A stretch of 32,790 nucleotides of DNA from Ezakiella sp. (GTDB lineage: Bacteria; Bacillota; Clostridia; Tissierellales; Peptoniphilaceae), in assembly GCA_022778715.1 (NCBI GenBank), contig JALFRW010000029.1:1-32790 (forward strand). Direction: 5' to 3'. Each line of letters begins with the position of its first letter. The first letter of the stretch is position 1. Below, piece after piece: positions 1 to 9,113 of the stretch. The position numbers and the translations under genes are program-made. The notes below the pieces were generated by a model that was not told the DNA's origin, ran no database searches, and was given only the letters and a program-made list of their open reading frames with translations.

Positions 1-97
1 TCGTCAATCAATCTCGCGAGCTTGTACAAGCAGTAGACTTTTTACAATAGGCAGTCAAAATAATTGCTCATTGTGTACCTATTGTGTACAGAAACCG

Positions 98-1009
98 CTA
101 CAACCATTGCAAATACACAACCCTAAATTGACTCTTAATCATAGTGTCGTATATAACAAATACTGTTCCCACTAACATCAACGCGAACCCTATAAAATAT
201 TTTACACCCAGTTTTTCTCCGTTTACTGCAAATGCTAAAAATGATCCCACAAACGGTGCTACAGAGTAATAAGCGCTTGTCTTAGCTGCACCTAAATCTC
301 TTTGTGCTCTTACATAAAGGAAAATACTTAATCCATACGCTACAAATCCCAAGAGCATAACAACGGCAATGTATCTCATTTCCGGAATCTTTTCCCGAAG
401 TACTAATGCAATGGTAAATGAGCCTCCGCCAGAAAAAATACCTTTTAACATAACAATTTCATACGTACTTTTATCTGATATCTTTTTTGTGCAATTATTC
501 TCAAATCCCCAGCAACAGGTTGCCAGTATAACAAATATAGAACCTATAGAAAACTGAAAACTACCATTTCCCTCAAATGACAAAACAATTGTAGATAGCG
601 TAATAAATCCAATTGCAATCCACAGTTTAGCAGATACTTTTTCCTTAAAAAAAAGCAACGCCATTAACGCAGTCACCACAATTTCAAAATTTCCGAGAAG
701 TGATGCATTAGATGCCGTTCCCATTTTTATACCTATCATTAATAGTATGGGAGCAGCTATGTCCAATACAATCATTCCAATTGTATATGGTAAATCTTGC
801 TTTGTAAGTCTGTCTGATTTTTCCTCTTTTTTTATGTGATATAAATACATTATTCCTACGCCTATACCGGCTCCAAGATAAAGAAAAGCCGCCATAAAAG
901 TTGGTGCAACATTATTTAATAGAAATTTTGAAAATGGCGTATTGAATGCATAAAATACTGCTGCTAACAGTGCAAATATAATTGCGATTTTCTTTGTTTT
1001 ATGATTCAA
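98..1009 (-). CDS. EamA/DMT-superfamily transporter
   Basis: Predicted inner-membrane transporter of about 303 residues, the usual size for the ten-helix drug/metabolite transporter (EamA) family, which exports or imports small metabolites; the substrate cannot be told from sequence. The protein is a chain of hydrophobic segments in two halves, with the typical Pro-rich first helix (AFNTPFSKFLL) and a Gly/Asn-rich second-half start (CCWGFENNC). I place the start at the TTG at 1009: an AAAGGAG ribosome site lies 9 bases upstream (1019-1025), and a good promoter lies inside the longer open frame that reaches 1093, so the extra 28 N-terminal residues (hydrophilic, Lys/Arg-rich) are unlikely to be made. 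Stand-alone gene. Family assignment is firm, substrate unknown. Confidence 0.8.
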   Translation of the reverse strand: MNHKTKKIAIIFALLAAVFYAFNTPFSKFLLNNVAPTFMAAFLYLGAGIGVGIMYLYHIKKEEKSDRLTKQDLPYTIGMIVLDIAAPILLMIGIKMGTASNASLLGNFEIVVTALMALLFFKEKVSAKLWIAIGFITLSTIVLSFEGNGSFQFSIGSIFVILATCCWGFENNCTKKISDKSTYEIVMLKGIFSGGGSFTIALVLREKIPEMRYIAVVMLLGFVAYGLSIFLYVRAQRDLGAAKTSAYYSVAPFVGSFLAFAVNGEKLGVKYFIGFALMLVGTVFVIYDTMIKSQFRVVYLQWL

Positions 1010-1034
1010 AATTTTTATCTCCTTTACTCTGTGA

Positions 1035-1063
1035 ATTCTAATATATCTAGCTTTATATGTCAA
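1035..1063 (-). promoter_or_regulatory. Sigma-A-type promoter of the DMT transporter
   Basis: On the minus strand TTGACA (1058-1063), a 17-base spacer, then TAGAAT (1035-1040). The expected transcription start near 1028 falls just upstream of the AAAGGAG at 1019-1025, giving a very short leader. The rest of the gap between the transporter start and the next gene (1064-1352) shows nothing I can support, and no clear terminator for the ClbS-family gene. Confidence 0.7.
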
Positions 1064-1352
1064 ACAAGCTTTTTTATCATAGTCTTCAAGCAATTTATAA
1101 TTCTGTGATTTATAATAAGAGATTGTATTTCGTAGATTTTTTAAGTTTATAATATTTAAAATCTTATGTCTTTTTTTCTTTATAAATTTCTAAATCTTTT
1201 CTCATTGTTAGTATAATTTATTAAATTGTTATTTTATCTGTTAGTATACTTACTTATTATCGTTTATAACTGAATATAAGAATTGATAAAGATAAGAATT
1301 TAGCTAACCTTGATCTAAAATTTATCTATTTAATTATAATACAATATGGATA

Positions 1353-1871
1353 TTATAATTCCTTCTTTTTCCATTTTCTAATCTTGCTTCTAAAAGTTCC
1401 AAATGGCGCTACTGTATTAACGTGAATAAATTTATAAACTTCCCAAATAGCCGTTTTTGTTGCTTCATCTGCCCATTTTCTCATATGGGGTTTAAATAAT
1501 TCTTCCTCTGTTAATCCATCTATCATAGAATAAATATCTTCTACATTTTGTGTTAATAATTTTTTTAGTTCTTTTAGTGACTTACTAGCATAAGTATTTG
1601 TAAAGTACTTATATAATTCGCCAAGCTCGTTCCATTTAAATTTATCTGATGGCGTTTTTACTTCTACTCCATTTTTCTCATCTTCTTCCCATTTTAAAAC
1701 TAAAGTTGTCCATCCAACCTGATAGGCAAGGTTTTCAGCAGGTGTTCTATCAACTCCTTCGACTTTTTTATCTTTTAATTCCTCCGGTATATTATCAAAC
1801 TCTGAAATATACTTTTCAAAAGTCCTTTTTATCTCGTTTTTTAATTCTTCCTTGTTTTCGTAGTTCCGCAT
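1353..1871 (-). CDS. ClbS/DfsB family four-helix-bundle protein
   Basis: About 172 residues, the normal length for the ClbS/DfsB (DUF1706) family, whose founding member ClbS protects cells from colibactin as a cyclopropane hydrolase; most relatives are uncharacterised, so no such activity is claimed here. Visible family features are the N-terminal KEELKNEIKRTFEK helix, the W-containing second helix (QVGWTTLVLKWEEDEKNG), the FKWNELGELYKYF segment and the TEEELFKP helix. I chose the ATG at 1871, preceded by GGGGAG, over a TTG four codons upstream that has no ribosome site. Monocistronic, with its own promoter and a palindrome over the -10 that suggests repression. Confidence 0.75.
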   Translation of the reverse strand: MRNYENKEELKNEIKRTFEKYISEFDNIPEELKDKKVEGVDRTPAENLAYQVGWTTLVLKWEEDEKNGVEVKTPSDKFKWNELGELYKYFTNTYASKSLKELKKLLTQNVEDIYSMIDGLTEEELFKPHMRKWADEATKTAIWEVYKFIHVNTVAPFGTFRSKIRKWKKKEL

Positions 1872-1900
1872 AAATCTCCCCAATACTCATATATACAATT

Positions 1901-1917
1901 AACAGTAGTATACTGTT
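1901..1917. promoter_or_regulatory. Palindrome over the -10, possible operator
   Basis: Perfect inverted repeat AACAGTA-GTA-TACTGTT, 7-bp arms with a 3-bp centre, covering the -10 hexamer at 1907-1912. This is the geometry expected for a small dimeric repressor. No regulator gene is adjacent, so the binding protein is unknown. Confidence 0.45.
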
Positions 1918-1935
1918 TTAATTAAAGATCATCAA
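1907..1935 (-). promoter_or_regulatory. Promoter of the ClbS-family gene
   Basis: Minus strand TTGATG (1930-1935), 17-base spacer, TATACT (1907-1912). The leader to the ATG at 1871 is about 30 bases. Confidence 0.6.
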
Positions 1936-3030
1936 TTTTAAAAGCTTTTAAATAAACTTAATTCTTTACGGTCTAAATTTTATTTAAATGAAAAATACAG
2001 TCTCCGTTTTTACCAAAAATATAACCATTTAAAAATATAATATAAATTTTTGACACAATATTGATAGTAAAATCTAAAGTTATTTTATATCATTTAATCT
2101 ATATGTTATACCTTCTATTCAGTTGTTAGCATGAAACTGAAATTAATGATTATAGGAGATATAAAATTTAAACCTATTCAATTAATAAATTAACAATTCC
2201 TTTTAATATTTCATCTCCGTAAAAAAAGCAAATTGTAACTTGTTTTTCTCAATTATTATTTTACATTATATCATATTTTAGCTAGTTTTACAGACCAAAC
2301 CCAGCCCTCTTTATGTATGTAATTCGCCCTTTTTCTCTAATTTTTCTCAGTTTATTTCAAATTAATATTGCTTTTTACCGGTTTTTTAATTGCTATATTG
2401 TATAAATTACTTTACTATTTTAATTTTAATATTCTATTTACATTAGTTGGAAGTACAAATAATCCATTTGTAAATACACTTAATTAAGAAAGACATATAA
2501 AGTATCAAAATCACTTACAATAATTTTACCATAGAATTAATTATATAAATAATACTATTAACCTGCAGAAAAAAGCTATAATAATTGCAAAAACTTTTAA
2601 GAGTAAGTCAAATGATATACAATGTCATAAATTGGCGATATGGAGAATTAAATATACAAAACTATAAAAATACAAGAAAAACAAATCTATATATGAGTAA
2701 AAACTAAACAGTTAAACGATAAAATACGTTATTATGGACTAATAAAATAAGTAAAGGATTAACTCCTGATGTAATATTAGAATAATTAAAATAAGCTTAT
2801 ATTTTAATTCAAGAACTCCCTACAAAAGATATAACGGCGACAATTTTAAAGTCAAACTCCTTCTAATTAAATGCAAGACAAAAAATGTAATGTCAAAAAT
2901 TATTAAAACAATGCTTTGTAAATAAGGATCCTCAATAGAAGAATATATTACAAAAAATCCTTGAACTACAAAACACCCCGCAAGTGTTTATAAATTTAGT
3001 CTGTTCTATCTAGATTATTTTGACAATTGA
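1936..3030. other. Gene-poor AT-rich gap with possible gene relics
   Basis: No intact gene is visible in about 1.1 kb of very AT-rich sequence. Two short stretches look like decayed coding DNA. On the plus strand at 2750-2866 a single frame reads SKGLTPDVILE, two in-frame stops that could each be a mutated Glu/Lys codon, then LIQELPTKDITATILKSNSF. On the minus strand near 2275-2345 there are short fragments such as ITYIKRAGFGL. Neither can be assigned to a family. No tRNA, repeat array or mobile element is seen. Confidence 0.4.
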
Positions 3031-3059
3031 AAAAAATAAGACCACTTAAAGTGGTCTTA
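3031..3059 (-). terminator. Rho-independent terminator of rnpB
   Basis: An 11-bp perfect stem (TAAGACCACTT / AAGTGGTCTTA, 3037-3059) with a minimal loop, followed on the minus strand by a run of T at 3031-3036. It begins immediately after the 3' strand of RNase P helix P1. Confidence 0.85.
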
Positions 3060-3386
3060 GTAAATCTATAAGCCGTGTTCTGTATTAAGCAGTCATCTGT
3101 CTACAATTTCTGTTGCCAGAAACTTCTAGCGGCCTACCAACTAGAGACAATGCGAGCAACATTGTTTAATTCTCTCTTCGGCCTTGCTCCAAATGGGGTT
3201 TACATAGCCGCCTAGTCTCCTAAGCGCTGGTGAGCTCTTACCTCGCCTTTCCACCCTTACCAAACAAGTTGGCGGTATCTCTCTGTTGCACTAGCCTTGG
3301 AGTCGCCTCCACTGGATGTTATCCAGCATTTTCGCTCTATGGAGCACGGACTTTCCTCATCTTGCGATGCGACTGCCTGATTTACA
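3060..3386 (-). ncRNA. rnpB: RNase P RNA, class A
   Basis: Catalytic RNA of RNase P, which removes 5' leaders from pre-tRNAs. Conserved core elements are seen on the minus strand: GAGGAAAGTCCGTGCTCCAT near the 5' end, the ACCGCC segment, GGTAAGGGTGGAAAGGCGAG, GGTAAGAGCTCACC, GTAAACCCC, and the 3' end ACAGAACACGGCTTA. Helix P1 closes as GTAAATC (3379-3385) with GATTTAC (3060-3066). These motifs match the ancestral class A fold and not the Bacillus-type class B. The RNA is about 325 bases long; its predicted start from the promoter (about 3386) coincides with P1, and a strong terminator follows directly. Confidence 0.95.
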
Positions 3387-3392
3387 ATTATT

Positions 3393-3421
3393 ATTATACA
3401 TAATCACTAAAGATTTGTCAA
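3393..3421 (-). promoter_or_regulatory. Consensus promoter of rnpB
   Basis: Minus strand TTGACA (3416-3421), 17-base spacer, TATAAT (3393-3398): a perfect sigma-A consensus. The -35 box lies five bases past the topA stop codon, so RNase P RNA can be made at a high rate independently of the upstream operon. Confidence 0.85.
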
Positions 3422-3425
3422 TTTG

Positions 3426-5486
3426 CTAATTTCGTGGTACTTCTTCTTTGTAATCGCAATTCAAGCATTTTATTAAATTGTTCTTTACTTTTTTCCTTTC
3501 TGTCAAAACACCGCCACACTTTGGGCATGGCTTTTCAATTGGTAAATCGAATGATGCAAAGTCGCATTCTGGATATTTATTGCAACCATAGAATACTCTG
3601 CCACGTTTGCTTTTTCTTTTCACTATATCACCATTATGACATTTCGGACATTTAATCCCTATTTTATCTTCAATTGGCTTTGTATTTTTGCAATCAGGAA
3701 AACCTGAGCACGCTAAAAATTTTCCGTAAGGACCTTGCTTTATGAGCATCGGCTTACCACATTTTTCGCAAACTTCATCACTCACTTCGTCTTTTATCGC
3801 TACTTTTTCCATTTCTTTTTCGGCAACTTTTAAATCTTTTTCGAAAACTTCATAGAAATCTTTGATCGCTTGTTTCCAATCTTCTTTTCCATCTGCAATT
3901 CTATCCAAAATAACTTCAAGATCAGCAGTGAATTTCACATTTATTATTGACGGAAAATATTCGACCAAAATTTCATTTACGATTTTTCCAAGTTCAGTTG
4001 GTTTTAGAGTTTTGTATTCAATTTCAACGTAGGTTCTATTTAAAAGAGTCGTAATTGTTGGTGCAAATGTTGACGGTCTGCCGATTCCGTCAGCTTCTAA
4101 TACTTTTATCAAAGTTGCTTCAGTGTATCTTGCCGGAGCTTTTGTGAATTGTTGCTTTTTGTCAAATGCAGTATGATTTAGCGTTTCACCCACTTTAAAT
4201 TTTTTTAGATCCACATCGGTAAATCCTGATTCAATTCCACTCACTTTCATATAGCCATCAAAGTTTAATTTGTTTACCACGTTTTTAAAAACATAGTTAC
4301 TATTTATTAGGGTAACCTTATTAGAAACAAATTTAGCTTTAGTCATCTGAGATGCCACAAATCTTTCCCATATCAATTTGTAGAGTTTATATTGAGCCTC
4401 GGAAAGATAATTGCGCATTTTTTCTGGAGTTCTATAAACGTCTGTTGGCCTAATCGCTTCGTGCGCATCTTGAGTGTTTTTCGCTTTGTTTAGATAATTT
4501 TTTGGACCTTCATAATAATCTTCACCGTAATGATTTTTGATATAATTGCCTGCTTGTTTTGCAGCTTCTGGCGAAATTCTCTTGGAATCCGTTCTCATGT
4601 ATGTGATAAGACCAACTTCTTCGGTTCCTATTTTTATCCCTTCATACAAATTTTGTGCAATTTGCATTGTAAATGAGGATTTAAAATTGAGTCTTTTATT
4701 TGCTTCTTGTTGCAGTAGCGAAGTAGTAAACGGAGATTGCGGACTCTTTTGTTTACTCGATTTTGAATTTTCAAGCACTTTGTATGGATTATTTTTACAA
4801 ACCTTTTCAATTGCTTTCGCTTCTATCTCATTTACCACTTTTAAATTTTTCACTTTGCCATTTTCGATAATTTGCTTTAAATCAAACCAAAGATTGTTAT
4901 CGTTAAAAAAAGATGCCTTTATATTCCAATACTCTTCCGGCACAAAGTTGGCAATTTCTTCCTCACGCTTGCAAATTAGCATTAGAGCAACCGATTGAAC
5001 TCTTCCTGCTGATAATTTTCCCTTCACCTTTTTCCACAAAAGTGGACTTATTGAATAACCCACGATTCTGTCTAGCACACGTCTAGCTTGTTGGCTGTCC
5101 ACCAAATCTAAATCAATTTCACGAGGTTCTTTCACGGATTCTAAAATCGAATTTTTGGTTATTTCATTAAAAACAACACGATTTTTTTCGCCATAAACAT
5201 CTAGTGCTTTTGACACATGCCACGCGATTGCTTCACCTTCTCTATCATTATCTGTTGCAATAAAGACTTTGTCAGCCTTGTTTGCGGCTTGCTTTAATTC
5301 TTTAATCAGATCACCCTTGCCACGAATTGTTATATATTCAGGCTCGAAAGTTTCCATATCTACGCCCATACGGGATCTTGGCAAATCTTTTATGTGTCCT
5401 TTTGTTGCTAACACTTTGTTGTTTTTACCTAAAAATTTCGAAATAACTCTTGCCTTTGTAGGCGATTCTACAATATATAAATTCAA
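3426..5486 (-). CDS. topA: DNA topoisomerase I
   Basis: Type IA topoisomerase that relaxes negative supercoils by nicking and passing single strands through a 5'-phosphotyrosyl link. About 686 residues. The N-terminal TOPRIM domain has YIVESPTKA and the acidic cluster DNDREGE; the catalytic Tyr lies in ITYMRTDS (about residue 296); the C-terminus carries three four-Cys zinc ribbons beginning CEKCGKP, CPKCHNG and CPKCGGV, as in many bacterial TopA. I place the start at the TTG at 5486 because TopA proteins begin a few residues before the VESPTKA strand and a GGAAG-type site precedes it; upstream in-frame alternatives reach 5516 and 5543. It follows dprA closely, the common dprA-topA order. Confidence 0.95.
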   Translation of the reverse strand: MNLYIVESPTKARVISKFLGKNNKVLATKGHIKDLPRSRMGVDMETFEPEYITIRGKGDLIKELKQAANKADKVFIATDNDREGEAIAWHVSKALDVYGEKNRVVFNEITKNSILESVKEPREIDLDLVDSQQARRVLDRIVGYSISPLLWKKVKGKLSAGRVQSVALMLICKREEEIANFVPEEYWNIKASFFNDNNLWFDLKQIIENGKVKNLKVVNEIEAKAIEKVCKNNPYKVLENSKSSKQKSPQSPFTTSLLQQEANKRLNFKSSFTMQIAQNLYEGIKIGTEEVGLITYMRTDSKRISPEAAKQAGNYIKNHYGEDYYEGPKNYLNKAKNTQDAHEAIRPTDVYRTPEKMRNYLSEAQYKLYKLIWERFVASQMTKAKFVSNKVTLINSNYVFKNVVNKLNFDGYMKVSGIESGFTDVDLKKFKVGETLNHTAFDKKQQFTKAPARYTEATLIKVLEADGIGRPSTFAPTITTLLNRTYVEIEYKTLKPTELGKIVNEILVEYFPSIINVKFTADLEVILDRIADGKEDWKQAIKDFYEVFEKDLKVAEKEMEKVAIKDEVSDEVCEKCGKPMLIKQGPYGKFLACSGFPDCKNTKPIEDKIGIKCPKCHNGDIVKRKSKRGRVFYGCNKYPECDFASFDLPIEKPCPKCGGVLTERKKVKNNLIKCLNCDYKEEVPRN

Positions 5487-5547
5487 ATAATCACTTCCAT
5501 CTTTTATCCACAACATATTATCAAATTTGAAAAGAAAAAGCAACTAT

Positions 5548-6639
5548 TTAGAGTTTTAAAATATAAGTTCCTCTCGAAGTGGCTTTGATAATGTCCATAA
5601 GCTCAAGTTCAGCCAAAACTTTTTGGATTTTTATTATATCAAAACTGCTTGCTGAGATAATTTCTTCCAAAGTTACCTCTCCTGCTTGCATAATTTCTAT
5701 TATTTTGTTTGCATCATCTGAAATATCGTAAACTTTTTTGTCCTTCATGGTTGATATTAGCTCATGCAGTTCCATAATCTCTTCCAAAATATCGTCAACT
5801 TTCATCACGAGCTTCGCACCATCTTGTATGAGTTTATTTGAGCCTTTGGAGTACAAGCTGTTAATATTTCCCGGCACTGCAAACACCTCTCTTCCTTGTT
5901 CTGCTGCATACGATGCTGTGATAAGAGAGCCTGACTTTTCTTTTGCTTCTACAATCAAAACTCCAAGTGAAAGACCGCTTATAATGCGATTTCTCCTTGG
6001 AAAATTGTATGGAAGTCCTTTCATATTCGCCGGAAACTCTGTAATGATTGAACCGTTTTGTTCAATCTCAGCTGCAAGTGATTTGTTTTTTGAAGGGTAA
6101 ATTATGTCTATTCCTGTACCCATTACAGCAATTGTTCTTCCCCCATTTCGAAGAGCTTCTTTGTGTGCAATTGAATCTGTCCCATCAGCCATGCCTGAGA
6201 CGATTGTTATTCCCAGCTTTGCTATTTCGCTCGCTAAATATTTTACAGCCTCTCTACCATAATCTGTGATTTTTCTGGAACCTACAATTGCGATTGCCAA
6301 ATTATCTTGCTCTAATATATCACCTTTTCTGTACAAAATCGCAGGCGGATTTGGAATATTTTTCAAATAATATGGATAATCCTCATCATCAATCGTCATT
6401 ATTTTTGCATTTAATTTGTTGTAGTACGCTTTTGTCCAATTTAGCTTGTCGATATCACGGTTCGCTATCATATAATCTATATCCGATTCGTTAAGTAGTC
6501 CTAAATCCATCAAGCCTTTTTTCGGAAGAAAAAAAAGCTCCTCAAAATTATCAATATTGTGCATCAGATTTAATATCTTTTTGTTTGATAGATTTAGACT
6601 ATTTAGCCAAATCAAAATGTCTTTATAATTTACATTCAT
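5548..6639 (-). CDS. dprA: DNA-processing protein DprA
   Basis: Single-strand DNA-binding protein that loads RecA on incoming DNA during natural transformation; widely conserved even where competence is unproven. About 363 residues. It has an N-terminal SAM-like helical region, the Rossmann-like DprA core (IAIVGSRKITDYGR, VSGMADGTDSIAHKEAL, FPRRNRIISGLS, KSGSLITASYAAEQGREVFAVPG), and a C-terminal winged-helix domain (EVTLEEIISAS to TSRGTYIL). The start is taken as the ATG at 6639, one base after the comM stop, implying translational coupling; an in-frame TTG at 6660 overlaps comM and has no ribosome site. Pairing with comM points to a competence or DNA-repair module. Confidence 0.93.
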   Translation of the reverse strand: MNVNYKDILIWLNSLNLSNKKILNLMHNIDNFEELFFLPKKGLMDLGLLNESDIDYMIANRDIDKLNWTKAYYNKLNAKIMTIDDEDYPYYLKNIPNPPAILYRKGDILEQDNLAIAIVGSRKITDYGREAVKYLASEIAKLGITIVSGMADGTDSIAHKEALRNGGRTIAVMGTGIDIIYPSKNKSLAAEIEQNGSIITEFPANMKGLPYNFPRRNRIISGLSLGVLIVEAKEKSGSLITASYAAEQGREVFAVPGNINSLYSKGSNKLIQDGAKLVMKVDDILEEIMELHELISTMKDKKVYDISDDANKIIEIMQAGEVTLEEIISASSFDIIKIQKVLAELELMDIIKATSRGTYILKL

Positions 6640-6640
6640 T

Positions 6641-8161
6641 TTAAAAATACTTTGAGTCAAAAGATCTGTATCTCAGTGCTTCCAGCACGTGATCGGTTTT
6701 TATTTCTTCCGAACTGTCCAAATCAGCAATCGTGCGCGACAATTTCAAAAGTTTATTATATGTTCTCGCACTAAAATTGTATTTTTTATAAGCTATATCT
6801 AAAATCTTTTGCTCATCTTCTCCCAATCTAATAAATTGTTTAATTTGTTTTGAGCTAAGCTCCCCATTATTAGTAATTCCAATTTCTTTATATCTTTCGA
6901 TTTGAATTTTCCTGGCAGCATTCACACGTGCTCTAATTTCTTTTGAAGTTTCAGCCGGTTTGTTGTTTTTTAAATCATCATATCTTACGGCGTTAACTTC
7001 CACATGAATATCTATTCTATCCAAAAGCGGATTTGAAATCTTACTAAGATATCTATCAATTTGATTTTGTGTACAAGTGCAATCGTGGTTTGGATCACCA
7101 TAGTATCCACATGGGCATGGATTCATGCTGGCAACAAACATAAAGTTTGCCGGGTAATTTATTTGTGCGTTTATCCTCGAAATGTTAACAAATTTATCTT
7201 CCATTGGTTGACGCAAAACTTCAAGTGTAGTTCTAGAAAATTCTGGAAGCTCGTCAAAAAATAACACGCCGTTGTGTGCGAGACTAACTTCTCCAGGCTT
7301 TGGAATTCTGCCACCACCCACGATTGAAACTGAACTTGAAGTGTGATGTGGTGATCTAAATGGCCGAGTGCGCACAAGTCCGGATTCTTTTAATAGTCCA
7401 CTCACGCTATAAATTTTTGTGACTTCGATAGATTCTTCTAAGGTCATGTCCGGAAGAATTGTTGGAAGCCTTCTAGCAGCCATTGTTTTACCGGCTCCCG
7501 GAGGTCCGATAATAAGTACATTATGATTTCCCGCAGCTGCTATTTCGAGTGCTCTTTTTAAGTTTTCTTGGGATTTAATTTCTGAAAAATCTACAGGATA
7601 ATTTATTTCTTGGTCTAAATTTGTGACATTTTTACTTCGCAAAATTTCTAAATCTCCGTTTAAAAAGTCCACAGTGTCCTTTAGCGTCTTCACGGCATAT
7701 ATTTCAACATCGTCAATTATTGAGCACTCCTTGCGATTATAGTATGGCACAATAAATTTTTTATGGCCAAAATCGCGCATAGCCAAAACCATTGGCAGCA
7801 CTCCTTCAATAGCCACTATTTTCCCATCGAGTCCAAGTTCTCCTAAAAACACAAATTCGTTTGCCTTGTTTGTGGTTATCACACCATCTGCTTCCAAAAT
7901 TGCAATCGCGATTGGAAGGTCTGTATGCGAGCCTTCTTTTTTGATATTTGCTGGCGATAGATTAATTGTTATTCTCTTTTGTGGAAACATATATCCGCTA
8001 TTAACAATTGCTGAAGTGCAGCGTTCTCTACTTTCGTTGATTGCTTTATCAGCAAGCCCCACTATTGTAAAATTTATTTTTGCTTGAGCTAAATCGCATT
8101 CAACTTTTAATTCTGAGCCCGAAATCCCCATCAAAACTGCACTTTTTATATTTGAATACAT
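6641..8161 (-). CDS. comM: YifB/ComM family AAA+ ATPase (Mg chelatase-like)
   Basis: About 506 residues, full length for the family. ComM is a hexameric helicase that promotes branch migration in natural transformation in Gram-negative species; the Firmicute YifB form is assumed to be similar. An N-terminal LonC/ChlI-type domain (to about residue 170) is followed by the AAA+ core with Walker A GPPGAGKT (219-226), the sensor region FRSPHHTSSSVSIVGGG, Walker B VLFFDELPEF, a Cys cluster MNPCPCGYYGDPNHDCTC, and a helical C-terminal lid domain. It sits between yraN and dprA in the same operon. Confidence 0.93.
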   Translation of the reverse strand: MYSNIKSAVLMGISGSELKVECDLAQAKINFTIVGLADKAINESRERCTSAIVNSGYMFPQKRITINLSPANIKKEGSHTDLPIAIAILEADGVITTNKANEFVFLGELGLDGKIVAIEGVLPMVLAMRDFGHKKFIVPYYNRKECSIIDDVEIYAVKTLKDTVDFLNGDLEILRSKNVTNLDQEINYPVDFSEIKSQENLKRALEIAAAGNHNVLIIGPPGAGKTMAARRLPTILPDMTLEESIEVTKIYSVSGLLKESGLVRTRPFRSPHHTSSSVSIVGGGRIPKPGEVSLAHNGVLFFDELPEFSRTTLEVLRQPMEDKFVNISRINAQINYPANFMFVASMNPCPCGYYGDPNHDCTCTQNQIDRYLSKISNPLLDRIDIHVEVNAVRYDDLKNNKPAETSKEIRARVNAARKIQIERYKEIGITNNGELSSKQIKQFIRLGEDEQKILDIAYKKYNFSARTYNKLLKLSRTIADLDSSEEIKTDHVLEALRYRSFDSKYF

Positions 8162-8172
8162 AGTCCCTCCTG

Positions 8173-8535
8173 TTAATTATAACTGTAAAATGCATTTTCT
8201 ATATGCTGAATAAATTTTTCGTCAAAAACGATTTCCACTATATCAAATCTGACTGTCACATTATGCCACGCTCTCTCCTGTAAAAATCCGTCCGCCGTAT
8301 CCACAATGTGTTTGATCTTGGCGTCATCAACCGCTTCTTGTGGACTCCCAAACATTCTATTTTTTCTAGCTTTAACTTCCACAAAAACTAAAAATTCATC
8401 TTTTAAAGCAATTATATCCACCTCTCCATATTTATTTCTATAATTTCTTTCAAGAATCATATACCCCTTTTTCTTAAGTAAATCTACTGCCATATCCTCG
8501 CCAAGGTCTCCGAAAATTTTATTGTTTTGTTTCAT
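8173..8535 (-). CDS. yraN: YraN family putative nuclease (UPF0102)
   Basis: 120 residues. The family has a restriction-endonuclease-like fold predicted to act on Holliday-junction-type DNA; biochemical function is not established. The key motif is visible as GEVDIIALKDEFLVFVEVK, carrying the Asp and Glu-x-Lys of a PD-(D/E)XK active site. Its ATG overlaps the rnhB stop by four bases, and rnhB-yraN-comM-dprA is a conserved neighbourhood. Confidence 0.9.
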   Translation of the reverse strand: MKQNNKIFGDLGEDMAVDLLKKKGYMILERNYRNKYGEVDIIALKDEFLVFVEVKARKNRMFGSPQEAVDDAKIKHIVDTADGFLQERAWHNVTVRFDIVEIVFDEKFIQHIENAFYSYN

Positions 8536-9113
8536 ACTCTCACCTTAAAACTTTTTCTGTGCAAATCTGTACTGCCGAGTTTTATAATTGCCTCTCTGTG
8601 CCCCTTTGTGCCATAGCCTTTATGCTTTACTATGTTGTATCCGGGATAGAGCTTGTCCCAACCATAGCAGAGTCTGTCTCTTGATACTTTTGCAACAATC
8701 GACGCACACGCAACATTATATGACAAATCATCTGCATGATTAAAGCTAATGTGTTTTTCAGGAATATCGAGCTTAACAGAGTCTATCAATATTATATCGG
8801 GCTTTCTAAAAAGTTCAAGTTGATAAATTGAGCGCTTCATGGCAAGCTTTGTAGCATTTAGAATATTTATTTTGTCAATTTCTTTTGAAGAGGCACTGCC
8901 TAGGCCAATTGCTACTGCATTTTTCATAATTTCATCAAATAAAATTTTTCGCTTTTTTTCAGTGAGTTTTTTTGAATCTCTTATCCCCTCAATATAAGAA
9001 TAGCGTTTCATGATCACAGCTGCTACAACCACATCTCCAAATAGACAGCCTCTGCCCACTTCGTCTATACCACAAATATATTCTTCGCTATAATTCTGTT
9101 CTATCCAGTTCAT
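8532..9113 (-). CDS. rnhB: Ribonuclease HII
   Basis: Removes single ribonucleotides and RNA from RNA-DNA hybrids in the chromosome. About 193 residues. The active-site motif GIDEVGRG is near the N-terminus (Asp17, Glu18), with the third acidic residue in IILIDSVKL and the conserved segment ASIVAKVSRDR and GYGTKGHREA. I chose the ATG at 9113, seven bases after a GGAG; the ATG six bases upstream is too close to that site. It overlaps the end of rbgA by 26 bases. Confidence 0.94.
   Translation of the reverse strand: MNWIEQNYSEEYICGIDEVGRGCLFGDVVVAAVIMKRYSYIEGIRDSKKLTEKKRKILFDEIMKNAVAIGLGSASSKEIDKINILNATKLAMKRSIYQLELFRKPDIILIDSVKLDIPEKHISFNHADDLSYNVACASIVAKVSRDRLCYGWDKLYPGYNIVKHKGYGTKGHREAIIKLGSTDLHRKSFKVRV

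Noticed and set aside
1-97. Left edge sequence downstream of the transporter
   Set aside because: No terminator, gene end or repeat could be supported.
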